Of a stretch of 64,000 nt of DNA, positions 45,556 to 57,700 are shown piece after piece. Numbering within the stretch: position 1 is the first letter of the stretch; every line of letters starts with the position of its first letter. Origin of the DNA: Clytia hemisphaerica (lineage: Eukaryota > Cnidaria > Hydrozoa > Leptothecata > Clytiidae); contig CACVBU010000895.1 of assembly GCA_902728285.1 (NCBI GenBank), positions 93,793-157,792 on the forward strand. The letters run 5' to 3'. Both the position numbers and the translations under genes were made by a program. Under the pieces are notes generated by a model. The model made no database searches. It had not been told where the DNA came from and saw only the letters and a program-made list of their open reading frames with translations.

Positions 45556-46754
45556 CTTTGGATGGGCCATTTGCATTATTTCTTTGCTTACAAGACAGTC
45601 TTTAATACTATTCTAAGTTATGAAAAAACGCTCTCTGATATTCGTGGAACATTTCAGTACTGTAGTTAGGTTTACTGTTAAAATCTATCAGTAATTAACT
45701 ATCAGTAATTAAGTACATTAAGCTAACAACTTTAGAATGGTAATTGTGAGAAAAGATTTAAAAGTAGCCAGACAAAATGATAATCTAATTGTTGCGATGC
45801 TTATCTAACAACCAATTAGATTCCCAAATCAGAGCTTGTAGCAGTAAACCTAGACAGATATCATCATTGTCTCTTCTCGAAATCTTTTGTTACAGTTAAG
45901 AGAAGACTTGTAGGTTTGTCCCACCCAGTTTTGCCTAAGTGCACCCCTGGGGTTTATATCTTAAAGATGTATTTGCATCCATAAACGTGTCCAGCTATGC
46001 TTGATTATCTTTTCCAATAAATTAAGTAAGTAAAATCGAATTATGGAACTGTAAGCTTAACGGACTAAAATTTTACATTTAGCTGAAGGCACATATATTC
46101 AGCGTGACTGTGAAAATTTCGTTGCGAAAAAAGTTTTCGTTTTAGAGGTATTAATCTTCAAGCAGAGCAAGTTGGAGTCAAAGAGTCAAAAATGTTAACA
46201 AGATCAATTAACAGTCTCAAATTGTCAAATAGCCTTTTATTTACAAGAAAGGAAAATTTGACAATAAATCACCGCGAACCAAAGAAACAAACAAACAAAC
46301 AAATAAAAAGTCTCGACAAATAATAAATAAACAATGGTATTACGATTTGAAATGTTATTTACCATTAAAATAAATCTCTAAGATAAGCTCTTGAACATTT
46401 GCAAGGTGGAACGCATATCTGCGAATGTATTAACCTTGTTTAGGAGCTTAAATAATTTTTGAAATGCACAACAGTTACTTTAAATATCATGGATAATCTG
46501 AGAATAATGCGTGTGGATTGCAATGGATTCGAGTCATCAAATTTATTCGAATTATTTTCCCTGCACCAAATATTGCACCGACATCTGCTTCAGTTTCTCT
46601 AACACATCTGAAACCACTGGATTAGTTATTGCACCTGCTTTGACCAGAACAATGAGGCAGGAGTATATTATGTTTTGGTAAATTAAGATTTTTTCTCATG
46701 TGACTTTTTATAGTGTACAAACGTTTTGAACGTTAGATCAGCGTTGAAAAGACG
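45556..46754. other. Intergenic, no gene seen
   Basis: AT-rich. A short AAAC repeat is near 46286-46303. No gene recognised. Confidence 0.4.
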
Positions 46755-46975
46755 CTCTATGTGCGGCCGTAGTTTAAAGATAGAGGGTTCAATTCTCGGC
46801 TCGGTCATACCAAAGACTTTGTACTTAATACACAAATGGAACTTTATGTTTCCATGCTTGTTGCTCAGCAATTAAAGAGAAAGGATCAAGGGTAAGTGGA
46901 ACAACCCAGAGAAGAGAAGCGCCCTCCCCTACCTTTGGGTAGATAGCTATCGAAAGAAGAGCCTTTGGGTTGCCT
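46755..46975 (+). repeat. tRNA-derived SINE, copy 2
   Basis: Plus strand: tRNA-like head with B box GGGTTCAATTCTCGG (about 46787) and a weak A-box region (GCGGCCGTAGTTTAAAG). The body follows with GGGTAAGTGGAACAACCCAG and CCTCCCCTACCTTTGGGTAG, matching copy 1 at 38575-38815. Confidence 0.65.
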
Positions 46976-48344
46976 CCGACCGTGGTTGCAGAATTATATA
47001 TCAGCTTGGACAATCACTGCTCATCATGTTTAAACATATTCCCGTATATACACCTTTTTATTTTTCTAGAAACAATTTTCCTTGAAGTTTCAAACTTTAC
47101 ACTAGAACAACTTTTTAGTCTGATATTGGTCATGTAGCACAAAAATCACCGCAACCTAAATCTTTAATTAACTTAAATGCTGTGAAATTACGAAAGTTAG
47201 TGTACAATTTTCCGGCTCCTTTCCTTTCATCAATATCAATTACTGTTAAATTTTCAATGAAGACGATCACGTTAATATCCCATTGTTTTTCCTTCACCCA
47301 GAAGTCGTTGAATTTAAAAAACGGATACAGATTATGAAATTCAAAGTCAAAATGACAAACATGAAATTTTTGTATCGTCATGTTTGAACTTATACAGTTG
47401 TATACCTAATCATGGAGGTATAAAGAAACAGGAGAAGTATGCTATTGTAACCATGCTCGCCCTACGATTAAAAAAATTACGAGGTATGCATGCTCATAAT
47501 CTCATATATCGTGCATTTTAAATGAGCTCTTTTGTTGATAGGTGAAATCTTATTGGCTAACTTAAGTGTTGGAAATAAGATGAGACGAGATTCATTGTTT
47601 CTGACATTGGTGTAAAAAAAATATTTGGACTAAAAAAGGGCCTGTAAACTTTGCAATCCTTCATCAAATGACAAGATTTTTCGAACAACATTTTCTTCAA
47701 GGTGAACCCTATTGCTTAATACTTTCCTCCAAAATTCTCCAGCGACTTTTTGTCTACAAATTGGGTCTGAAATTGTGTGTGGTTATAAAGAACTTTTTAT
47801 TTTATGGCTAGAGAAAATATCTACTCAAAACAAAATTTAATGGATGCAAAAATTGAACGCAAACTTATTTCGTGGAGCTAAATTTTATTTTATTCTCGTA
47901 TATTAGAAGGCTAGAAATCTTCGATGCTGATAGTAAGAATGTTAAGAACAGACTTGAGTTCTACTAAAAAGTCGTATTTCGTCGGGCGAGCCTAGAATTT
48001 CTTTTGATTTATTACATAAAAGAAATCAAAAGACTTTAACGACCAATTACCGACAAATTCATCTCCTGTCTTTCTTTATACCTCAATGACCTAATAAAGT
48101 AGCTTAGCAAGAATATTGTCCTCGTGTAGGAAACCTTTGTGATACTTTTTACTCTGAAGACTGGAAAACCTCAGTATTACTAAACCTTACCAACAAAAAA
48201 ACAAACTGGAATGAGTTCTGTTTACAAGATCTGATGAATGCTGTTCCATATATGTTACAACCTACAATTTTGAGAGTAGGCTTAAAAGAGTTGTATTATC
48301 TTTTTTTAAATTCGGTATCTTTATTTAATTGGGTATCTAACAAA
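46976..48344. other. Intergenic, no gene seen
   Basis: AT-rich. An 83-codon frame at 47130-47381 (minus) has ordinary composition but no recognised domain. Confidence 0.4.
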
Positions 48345-48590
48345 TAGAACAAACTATATAAGAACATAAAGTTTCAATGACTAAATTAGTAAGAACAAGT
48401 AAGAACATGTTAAGGCTCTGCAGACCCTAAGACACCTTTTTTTCTTAAGAATGAATAAAAAAACTCACAAAATGGTTAAAATAAGAGCATGTTAAAACCC
48501 ATTTTTTAGCTTAAAACACAAAATGTTAAGGACATCAGACTGCTTCAAAAATTATGGATATTCTTATAAAAATCATAAAGTTTTATTTCG
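48345..48590. repeat. TATAAGAACA repeat family, copy
   Basis: AACTATATAAGAACATAAAG at the left and CTTCAAAAATTATGGATATT then CTTATAAAA at the right, the same layout as 43587-43799. Confidence 0.55.
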
Positions 48591-50448
48591 ATGTTGAGAT
48601 TCTAAAATAGCTCTTACCTTAACCAATATCATTCTTGTTTATCATGAAAGTAATTGCTTGGAAATATATAATCAAGTTGTTTTAGTTACCTAATCACTAT
48701 TTTAGGATCACTAAGTGCTAAATAGTATCATGAAGTCATCCTCAAACGACAGATATTTACAATCAGGACAGGGAGCAAAGTGACTTATTTATTACCCTAG
48801 TTTAATCTTCCTCTTCTTCTCATTGTAAAGCGAGTCTTCTACTCTGAATTATTCACTTTAAATATTATTTTATAATTATTCATTGAAAATTTTTTGTTTT
48901 CTGGTAAACAATAGATGTCTAAAACCAATTTACTGTCTGTGTGCGTACATTCATCCTTTAAGAGGTTGCTACTGCTGACAACACCGGTCTGATTTCTCAG
49001 CCACCATTTAAGGTCATTCTTCTTTTTTTAACAAACCAATTAGAACTTTATTGTCTATCTACTCTTGATTTAAGAAACATATTCCTCACTTAAAAAAAGT
49101 TTTATTATGTCACTTTCAGGATAGAATTTTCGGGTAGAAACAAAGCCTAGCCTCTAGATTATTGGGTCGTTAACTTGCATGTTTTAAATCCAAGCTATAT
49201 AGTGACGATTGACGTTTTACAAAAAATCAAGAATCTCAATATTTTGAAATTACATTTTAAGATAATGTATAATATTAACCGATTCAAATTATGTTTTCCT
49301 AATTGCTCCACTAAAAGAAGAATATCTATGGTAATAGGATACTCAAAGATATAAGGCTCACCCTGCGGACATCCAAAGAACGTCCAAAAGATGCACGAAA
49401 GATATTTAGTATATGTTAATGGGAAACTTGATGGGATATTGTGTTTGCATCCGACGCCTTTTTGTGAACGAATTTTCGTGTTTTTTATAAGAACAAAGTA
49501 AATTGTAATCGACGCTTTACTGTTCCTAGAGAGTTCTTTCTACATTTTCAATCATTACGGGTATGCTAAAACTTTCTTTACTATGCTTGATTAATGTTCT
49601 TAAAGGGCTTCAAGCCAGGATTTTCTTACATTTTTATAAATTTCGAGACCTATATTGCTTTAAATCTGTTTTAGGTTATTTTCAAAATGAACACTTGTGT
49701 TCTTATGTAAGGGCGTTCTACCGTTCTTTGTTTTCTTTGAGCGGATTCTTCTCATAAATACCGGATATAGAGCTTTTCAATATTCGTTTCACCACTTAAA
49801 GAATGTCATACATGTCATACTACCTTGGTTTCCAAGTTGTCATTAGTTCTTCTTGTTAATTCTTCATTTTGTGTTCCCAATTATGGCAAATGAATGTGAA
49901 GACGTGAGATCTTCATTTTAGTCTCAAGGTTAGACTGGTAGTTTATAATCCGTGCAATACAGGCCAATACAGTGATATGGGTGTATACTATTATTTCAAT
50001 TTGTATAAATATTATACAGATACTACAATAAACCTTCCAGTATGTTTGGCTTTTCTATTATGCCTGAATTAGTCCTCTAGCACACTAGGCTTTGTCATGG
50101 TCTTGTCATTCAAGAAAGTAAAGTTTTAAGCGAAGAAAATTTGGATATTGTATGCTCGTTATTTTGACTTGATTTTTGAGATTTTTGTTTCAGAAGCATA
50201 TACTCACCAATGTTTTTCAAAACATTCTTCTGATTGTATGGTTAAGGGCTTGGATAGGACAAGACCAATGATCAAATCAGAAGAAATATTTTCCGTTATC
50301 CGATTTGATCTGTTAGTTCTGTTTCATGTTATAACAACGACCATTAATGTTTCTGAGGTGAAGAGAATGCTTAACACGTGGTTTAGCATATTTAACCCTA
50401 AATAATTCAATATTTTTGTGTGTTGGGAACTTGAACAGTGCTGCCCAC
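48591..50448. other. Intergenic, no gene seen
   Basis: AT-rich, with isolated TATAAGAACA words near 49485. The open frame at 50148-50405 has no recognised domain. Confidence 0.4.
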
Positions 50449-50458
50449 AGATATCTGT

Positions 50459-50733
50459 AAAGCCCGAAGGGCTAGATTTGCGGCTTTTATCAAAAAGTGA
50501 AGCTCATCTTTGGATAAGGATTTCCTACCAGAGTCACGTGACTAAAATATGCAATTTCACCGGTTTGAGAGATGTGAAATAGCGTTTGTCGCCTACGTTT
50601 TTTGATCTTGCGCTCCGAAAACAATTAAAATGCTAGATCCTATCCATCGGCACGAAATTTAAAAAGTCAAATTTTTGCTTCACTTTTTTTTGCTGGAGAA
50701 AGCTTAAAGTTGCAAATCTAGCCCTTCGGGCTT
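50459..50733. mobile_element. 275-bp MITE with 10-bp target duplication
   Basis: Inverted ends AAGCCCGAAGGGCTAGATTT and AAATCTAGCCCTTCGGGCTT lie between two copies of AGATATCTGT (50449-50458 and 50734-50743). The end repeats fold into CCC-TTCG-GGG hairpins. They share the 15-bp core AAGCCCGAAGGGCTA with the MITE at 23760-24061. Confidence 0.8.
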
Positions 50734-50743
50734 AGATATCTGT

Positions 50744-51726
50744 GGTGCTGCCCGAGTAATTTTAATGGCACCATTAAAATACATAATTTATCAACTAATG
50801 GAAATGAGACGGTAAATCCAACGTTAAATTCGCTTTAAAGAATAAAACCGGAGAATATCACAAATAATGCTGAACCATCAGTGTAATACAATGTGTATTT
50901 TTAATAACATCTGATTAGCAGGTTTCTAGCAGAATATTAAAAAAAATGTTCAAATATGACTTTGTTTCTTATCAGAAGAACACCATCGAAAAAAATTTCC
51001 AAATCCGGAAAGCCATCTAACCATAATTACTTTGTTTTTCAATAGAAAAACTAAAGCATCAAGGAAGAAATAAAATAGCTATTGTCTTTTCATTCATATT
51101 TAATTGTCTTTTGTTTTAATTTAAAGTTTCTATTCAAGAACAACAGGAACGTTACATAATGGGGTTAATTAGCCCTTACGATGTCCTTTTCATAAGAAAG
51201 CCAGCATCATAAAAAGAAAAGATAATAGCTACAATGACAAAATGTTGTCAATTTCACTTTCAGACACTCACGTAGCATCAGTTCATTAGAGACATTGTAG
51301 AGTTCGGACGGCAGTTTATAATTCGGTCGCTTAGTATATTTCTTTTCTTGATATTTCCTTTATAGAAATTTGAATGGTTTAATATTGTTTGGTGTATTCT
51401 TGGGGTTGATGTTCGATGTTGATCTATTTATTTAGCCACTTATAAAGATTATTTCTTCGATTTAAGTATTGTATAGCTTTTTTTCGTATTTTGGTAGCTG
51501 ATTTCGGCTAAACACTACACAAATACAAATAGCATTGATATCTAAAGCAATAAATCATTTTTGCTTGATTTAATCACTTATCTAAATTGATACAGATCGA
51601 TTTTTTACCAACCTATATCGTGTAGCCAAAAAAATCTGGCGCAATTGCAGTTTTTCGAGCCTGATATTAAACCGTACAACTTTTCTCATTTTCTCTTTCT
51701 AAGGACAAAAAAACACTACAATAAAT
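50744..51726. promoter_or_regulatory. Upstream region of the mucin gene
   Basis: No clear TATA box was picked out. Just before the start codon is a pyrimidine-rich stretch ending TTTTCTCTTTCTAAG (about 51690-51704), which could be a 3' splice acceptor for a 5'-UTR intron or a spliced leader, and then GACAAAAAAACACTACAATA leading to the ATG. Confidence 0.3.
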
Positions 51727-54700
51727 ATGAAGGGATTATTAGCTCTAGCAATAATATCTATGGTCATTTTGGCCAATGTTTCTGCTAAACCAGTAAGCAA
51801 ATACACTGGTCCAGCGAAACGATGTCATCCGAGATGTGGCTATTTATTCTGGCACGTTGCAGGTCAATGTCAACCAGATGGTCAATGTCTTTGTTGGTGG
51901 GGATGGACTGGACCTAATGCCAAATACGTTGACGGTGGTCCATTGAATAATCGAATTTTAGCCGACTACTGTATGTACCCATGCCATTTTACTCACGATT
52001 ATCGAAACCCAAAATGCGCTCACCAAGATGTCGTCAAAACCACTCAAATCACGATCCCAGACACTACAACAACTACAACAACCACTCCTACAACTACAAC
52101 GACCACACCAACCACTACTACGACCACCCCAACAACTACAACGACCACCCCAACCACAACTACGACCACCCCAACAACTACAACAACCACGACTACTCCT
52201 ACTACAACTACGACAACCCCAACAACTACAACAACCACTACGACGACAACCACCACCCCCACTACAACAACAACAACAACAACTACAGAAGCTCCATGTA
52301 AGTTTAAGAAATCTTCCTTATAATATTGGCAATCTATCAGTATAATTAGTAAAATGATAAAATATAGCTAACATCTGTTCCAGAGAAAAGCTAATAATGG
52401 TTGACGAATATTGAAACATTACTTAATTAGGTAAACAAAACATACAAGGAGTGATATTGTTTGTCTGTATTCAAAAATAGCTCTCAGCTTAATTAACTTT
52501 TGAAGGTTATTGTGACAAATATGAGTATAATGATATTATACTATTGATAGAAAATTAGAAACAAAAAAAGAAGCATGAAATAGAAAGCTTAAGTAATATC
52601 GGAAAGTATCGTAGATTAAGTGAATTAGAGTTGTTAGGTTTGTATTGTTTCTGAGGTTAGTCTTACCTTATAGCAACTAAATTTCATAACATAGCTTAAA
52701 AAGGAAGATTAAAAAAAGGAAACATAGTGATAATGTAAAAGCTTGTAATGAAAATAAATACCGCCCGGGTAACCGCCCATCGTGTTAGCCACCTCGTGTT
52801 TTGATAGTTGATCACAAAAATGTTGGTATTTCACAACATGAGAAAATGCGAAACTACATTTTATACAAGACTTGAATTTTAAGCCTATGTTGGTAGGGGG
52901 GGGGTTTCAGGGGGTACCCGATTCCGCAATTCCGCCAATTTTTTCTCCAAATTCCGTCAAACCGTCTTAAATTGAACCAAAATTCCGTCACCGAAAATTC
53001 CTTTGAAATTCAATTTTTTTGTCGAAAATTCCGCAAATTTTGAATATCTTTTACCAATTCCGAAATTCCGCAAATTTTTTTGCTAAATTCCGTTTTTCCG
53101 CACTAAAATTGTCTAATATTCCGTCTCCGTCAGGGAACCCAATTTCCGTAATTCCGTCTAAATCTTCGCCAAATTCCGCCACTCCGTCCGAAAAAAGGGC
53201 CGATTCCGCTCCTCCGCCAACCGTGAAACCCCCCCTTGGTAGTTTCTACGAGTGACTCTTGAGAGAAAATGAGGCTTTTTACGAAATATAATGGTGCAAT
53301 TCGTTTTTGCGGCAAATTCGATGTCCATAGGTAAAAACGTCTAAAGTTTCATTCCATGTAACGTGTGACGTCAAAGCGACAGTATATGTGCCAATTTGGT
53401 AAACTTATACTGACATTGTTATTTTTTCTAGGTCCACCCCGTAATTTTTGTGAAGGCAAGAGCAATGGTGGTTACGCAAGTCCTGATGATGAATCAAAAT
53501 TCTTTTTCTGTTTTGATGGAACCAGCACTGGATGTCAAGGCTGTGGATTTGGTGTATACAAATCCGAATGTTCAATTTGCTTACCTCGTGGTCAAAGTAA
53601 GTATATATTTTCTGGTGCTTTTCATGAAGTAAGATTATTTTTTTGAGAACTTAGGCACGTATCTTTATGAGTTTCTATAACACGTCAACACAATTAATGT
53701 TCCTACTTTATTAAATATTTCCCGCTTTCCAAAAGGGAAATATTTATTAAAACGGGCTTTCTCCATAATTTCCCGTGTCAAAACGCCTTCCGTACGCCCT
53801 GACTGACGCCCGTTTTTATTTTCACAGCGAAAGATGCATCCAGTGAATTATAAGTAATGCATCATGATTCAAGTCGACTAATAAACTATATATATAATAT
53901 ATGTTACAAGTTCCTTACGGATTCTCAAGCCCAGTTATAATAAAACTATTACATGTTAGTAGCAGACCCGACTGGCAATTGTTATGTAGCAGGTTGAAAC
54001 ATGAGTATTTGCTGCTAGAAAGATGCAGTTTGTTTTCAAGTTAAAATCTTTAAAATAAATCAAACTGTGTGGGTTTCTTTACTTCCAAACAACCTACCAA
54101 TAGTTTTGGAACACTCCATAATAAAGGGAGATGGCTGTTCTTCTTTGTGGATTGACTTTCTGGTTACCCCATATAAAACACGATGTGACATGAAAGTGAA
54201 GAGACTTGTTGGTTTTTTGATTTGTTGGTTTTTGTTTTGATTTCTTGACTCATATATCTCATGGCAAATGGGATAGCAAATGACTTTTCATGTATTGCTT
54301 GGCTTTACATATGATACATCTAACTTTGAACCCTCCAGAATGTTGAAAAAAGCATTTTATGAGATAAGTTTCGATTGTGATTGTAATTTTCATGGAAATT
54401 TTTAATCGACAGATTTGACTTGGCGTCAGTTTTGTTTGGTTGATAAATCTTTAGCTTTACCATGACCGTGGGATGATTTTCAATAAACTTTTGTTGTTAT
54501 ACACAGTTTTGTTTCCTACACATGATGACTCCAGCCATGATTGGTATCAGAATTTTGGAAAAAAAACATCTTACGACGACGAGAAATTGTTGATAGAAAT
54601 TATATTGACTTATTTTTACAATTTTGGTGGTGTGGGTTTTGTTGTTGTTTACACCATGGGATCCTGTTAGGGTATCTTGATTGTTGTTTGTTGGAATTGA

Positions 54701-57700
54701 TTACCAAAAAAAAGAGAACCTTTTTTTGATAAATACTTTATTTTTTTCATGAACCGTGTGGATGGTTGACATCTTTCTCTAGTCTTGTAAACCAATGCAG
54801 TGTCTGTTTTCAAATCTTGAATTCTCTATACCTACTGAACTGAATTGAAGCTCTGACTAGCTCTGTTTTAAAGCTATTTAAATGCTTTAAAACTTTGAGG
54901 CATATTTCTTTTCTTTGTTGCTATTAAAGATAGATTTTTTTACTTTGTCCTAATGTAAATTTATTGTAAAGTTTTAGTTTTTGAGTTTAGTTCATCTGCA
55001 GTAGTATTTTTTCAGTAATCCTTAAATCTTGTGAATAAAGTAACATTTAACCAGACTTATTGCCCTCATTATATTCAAATTTTTATTTTTTTTAGGACTG
55101 TTGAGTACATATTTTTAAATACCAAAACAAAGCAAACAACATGCCACTTCTTTCTGGACAAATATATATGTATACTTTATTATGTGTGCTTTGATTTCTA
55201 TTTTAATCAACCCTCTCAACTGCTGATCTTTCAACTATCATTTAGGAGTATAGAATGGGCTTTCATAGTACCATTTTCTCTAAGTATTTTTTACCACTTG
55301 CGTGGATTAAAATATTATTTTCTCACGATAAAAGCTCACCCTCAATAGGGTGACACGACATATGTAGAGTTGTTGAACAACTTAAGACTTGGAATTGTAA
55401 CTTGTAACTCTCACCTTGCTTTCTTTTACTAAGGCTAATTATCCCTTTTTATATATGTCAATAATGACCTTCATTTTTAAGGAAATATTTAGTCGCAATT
55501 TTGCGATTCTTGTTACGTTTACGTAATCTTTGTTCTAACACTGTATCTAAGTTTCATTTTGTCAGCATGAGAGAAGAGAAAATGACAAATTTACTCGTCT
55601 CCGCTAATTTAAGAAATTTTCTTCTCATCGCGATAAAGATCAGTGCTAATAGACACGCGAAATTGATATGCCATAATGAATCCTTCCTATAATTGAACTT
55701 CAACAATTTTGTGGTTTTTTCTCCGTTTACCTTGATTACGCCTTAAGTTAAACGTTTTGAAGCTGGGGATCTATTGATAGTCTTATTGAAAACCACTCTC
55801 TTATTTTTATCTTTAGAATGCCCGACTACCACAACTACAACAACAACGACCACCCCAACAACTACAACCACGACCCCAACTACCACCACAACGACCACCA
55901 CTCCAACTACCACTACAACTACGACCACTCCAACTACAACAACGACTACACCAACAACTACAACGACCACCCCAACAACTACAACCACTCCAACAACTAC
56001 TACAACAACTACAACACAAGCTCCATGTAAGATCTTAGTTCGATTATTTTTGAAAGATCCTTACTATTTTTGGTCATCCGCTATCACAAAATAGGATTTT
56101 ATCAAAGATTGAATATTCTTAAATCTTTCAATAAACCCAAATATTTTCATTTTTAGGCCCACCCAAAGGATTCACCTGTGTTGGCAAATCAGATGGATCA
56201 TATTCGAACCCTGAAAACCAAAAACAATTCTTCTATTGTCAAGCTGGTAGAAGCACTCAATGCCAACTCTGTGGATTTGGCGTGTTCTTTGCTGAATGCG
56301 GCAGATGTTTACCATCTGGCTCAAGTAAATGTTTTGTTTGATTATAATAGTATCTGATTGCATATGAATAAGTCATTCTTATTAAGTTTTGACGCTAAAT
56401 ATAAATCTTCTAAAGCTTCTCAATTGAAATAATAATGTTTCATAAAGAAGCTTCTTGAGTTTTTATTTTCCACCTTACGTAACATTTCGTGATTTTTATT
56501 TTAGAATGCCCAACAACCACTACAACTACAACGACCACTCCAACAACAACTACGACCACCCCAACTACTACAACTACGACAACAACTCCAACAACCACAA
56601 CGACCACCCCAACCACTACAACTACTACGACCACCCCAACTACTACCACCACAACAACTACCCCAACAACAACTACAACAACGACCACTCCAACTACAAC
56701 AACGACCACCCCAACTACTACAACAACGACCACCACAACAACTACACAGGCTCCTTGTATGTATTTTTGCCAACTATAATCATTTCTTTATTCAGAACTC
56801 TGTGGCAGATTATTTTACGATCTCGAAAGAAATGTAATGTTGATCCTTTATTCACTATATTTAATTACTTCATTTCAGGCCCACCCAAAGGATTTACATG
56901 TGTTGGAAAATCAGATGGAGCATATGCTAACCCTGAAAACCAAAAACAATTTTTCTATTGTCAAGCTGGTAGAAGCACTCAATGCCAACTCTGTGGATTT
57001 GGCGTCTTCTTTGCTGAATGCGGCAGATGTTTACCATCTGGCTCAAGTAAATATTTTAAATACTATTTAAACATCGATTTTGCTATGCAGAAATATTTCT
57101 TTATCTTTCTAAGCATGAAGACATTGAATATATTGATATCCGACATATAGTGAACATGGGAAATTGCTTATAAACAAAACTTGTTTTTTAGAATGTCCCA
57201 CTACTACAACGACTACTACGACCACCACAACCCCAACTACAACAACAACAACGACCACCCCTACGACAACAACGACCACCCCAACTACCACTACTACAAC
57301 TACAACCCCAACAACAACAACTACAACTCCAACTACAACAACGACCACGCCAACAACTACAACGACCACCCCAACCACCACTACTACAACTACAACCCCA
57401 ACAACAACAACGACGACCCCAACAACAACGACCACTACTACGACCACTACAACAAAAGCTCCATGTAAGTAACATCTAACAGGATTCTCAAGTGTTGCGA
57501 GTGTCGTAAATGAAGTCTTCTTACTCACTCATTTGCCAAAAAAGTGAAACTATCAAATTCAGAAACCTTGCCGATAGAATGATATTTGGATGTAAGGAAA
57601 TATTCACTACCATATTTGATAATCACTTTTCTTTTTCATCAGGTCCACCAAGGAACTTTTGCGCTGGAAAGAATGACGCCTTTTTCGCCAATCCTGAGAA

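Noticed and set aside
47130-47381. Possible exon (83 codons, minus) with ordinary amino-acid composition
   Set aside because: No recognised domain, no convincing splice sites or neighbouring exons.
52044-52262. Long Val/Gly-rich open frames on the minus strand opposite the Thr-rich exons (also 55743-55988, 56440-56736, 57109-57528, 57932-58138)
   Set aside because: They are the complement of the ACN/CCN Thr-Pro repeats; the plus-strand exons have splice sites, a signal peptide and Cys modules, whereas these have none.
51981-52301. Asn/Tyr/His- or Gln/Pro-rich plus-strand frames overlapping the Thr tracts
   Set aside because: Shifted readings of the same minisatellite; only the Thr frame connects with the module exons in phase.
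53019-53255. Ser/Pro-rich frame in mucin intron 1
   Set aside because: It is a translation of the ATTCCG word repeat of the inserted element.
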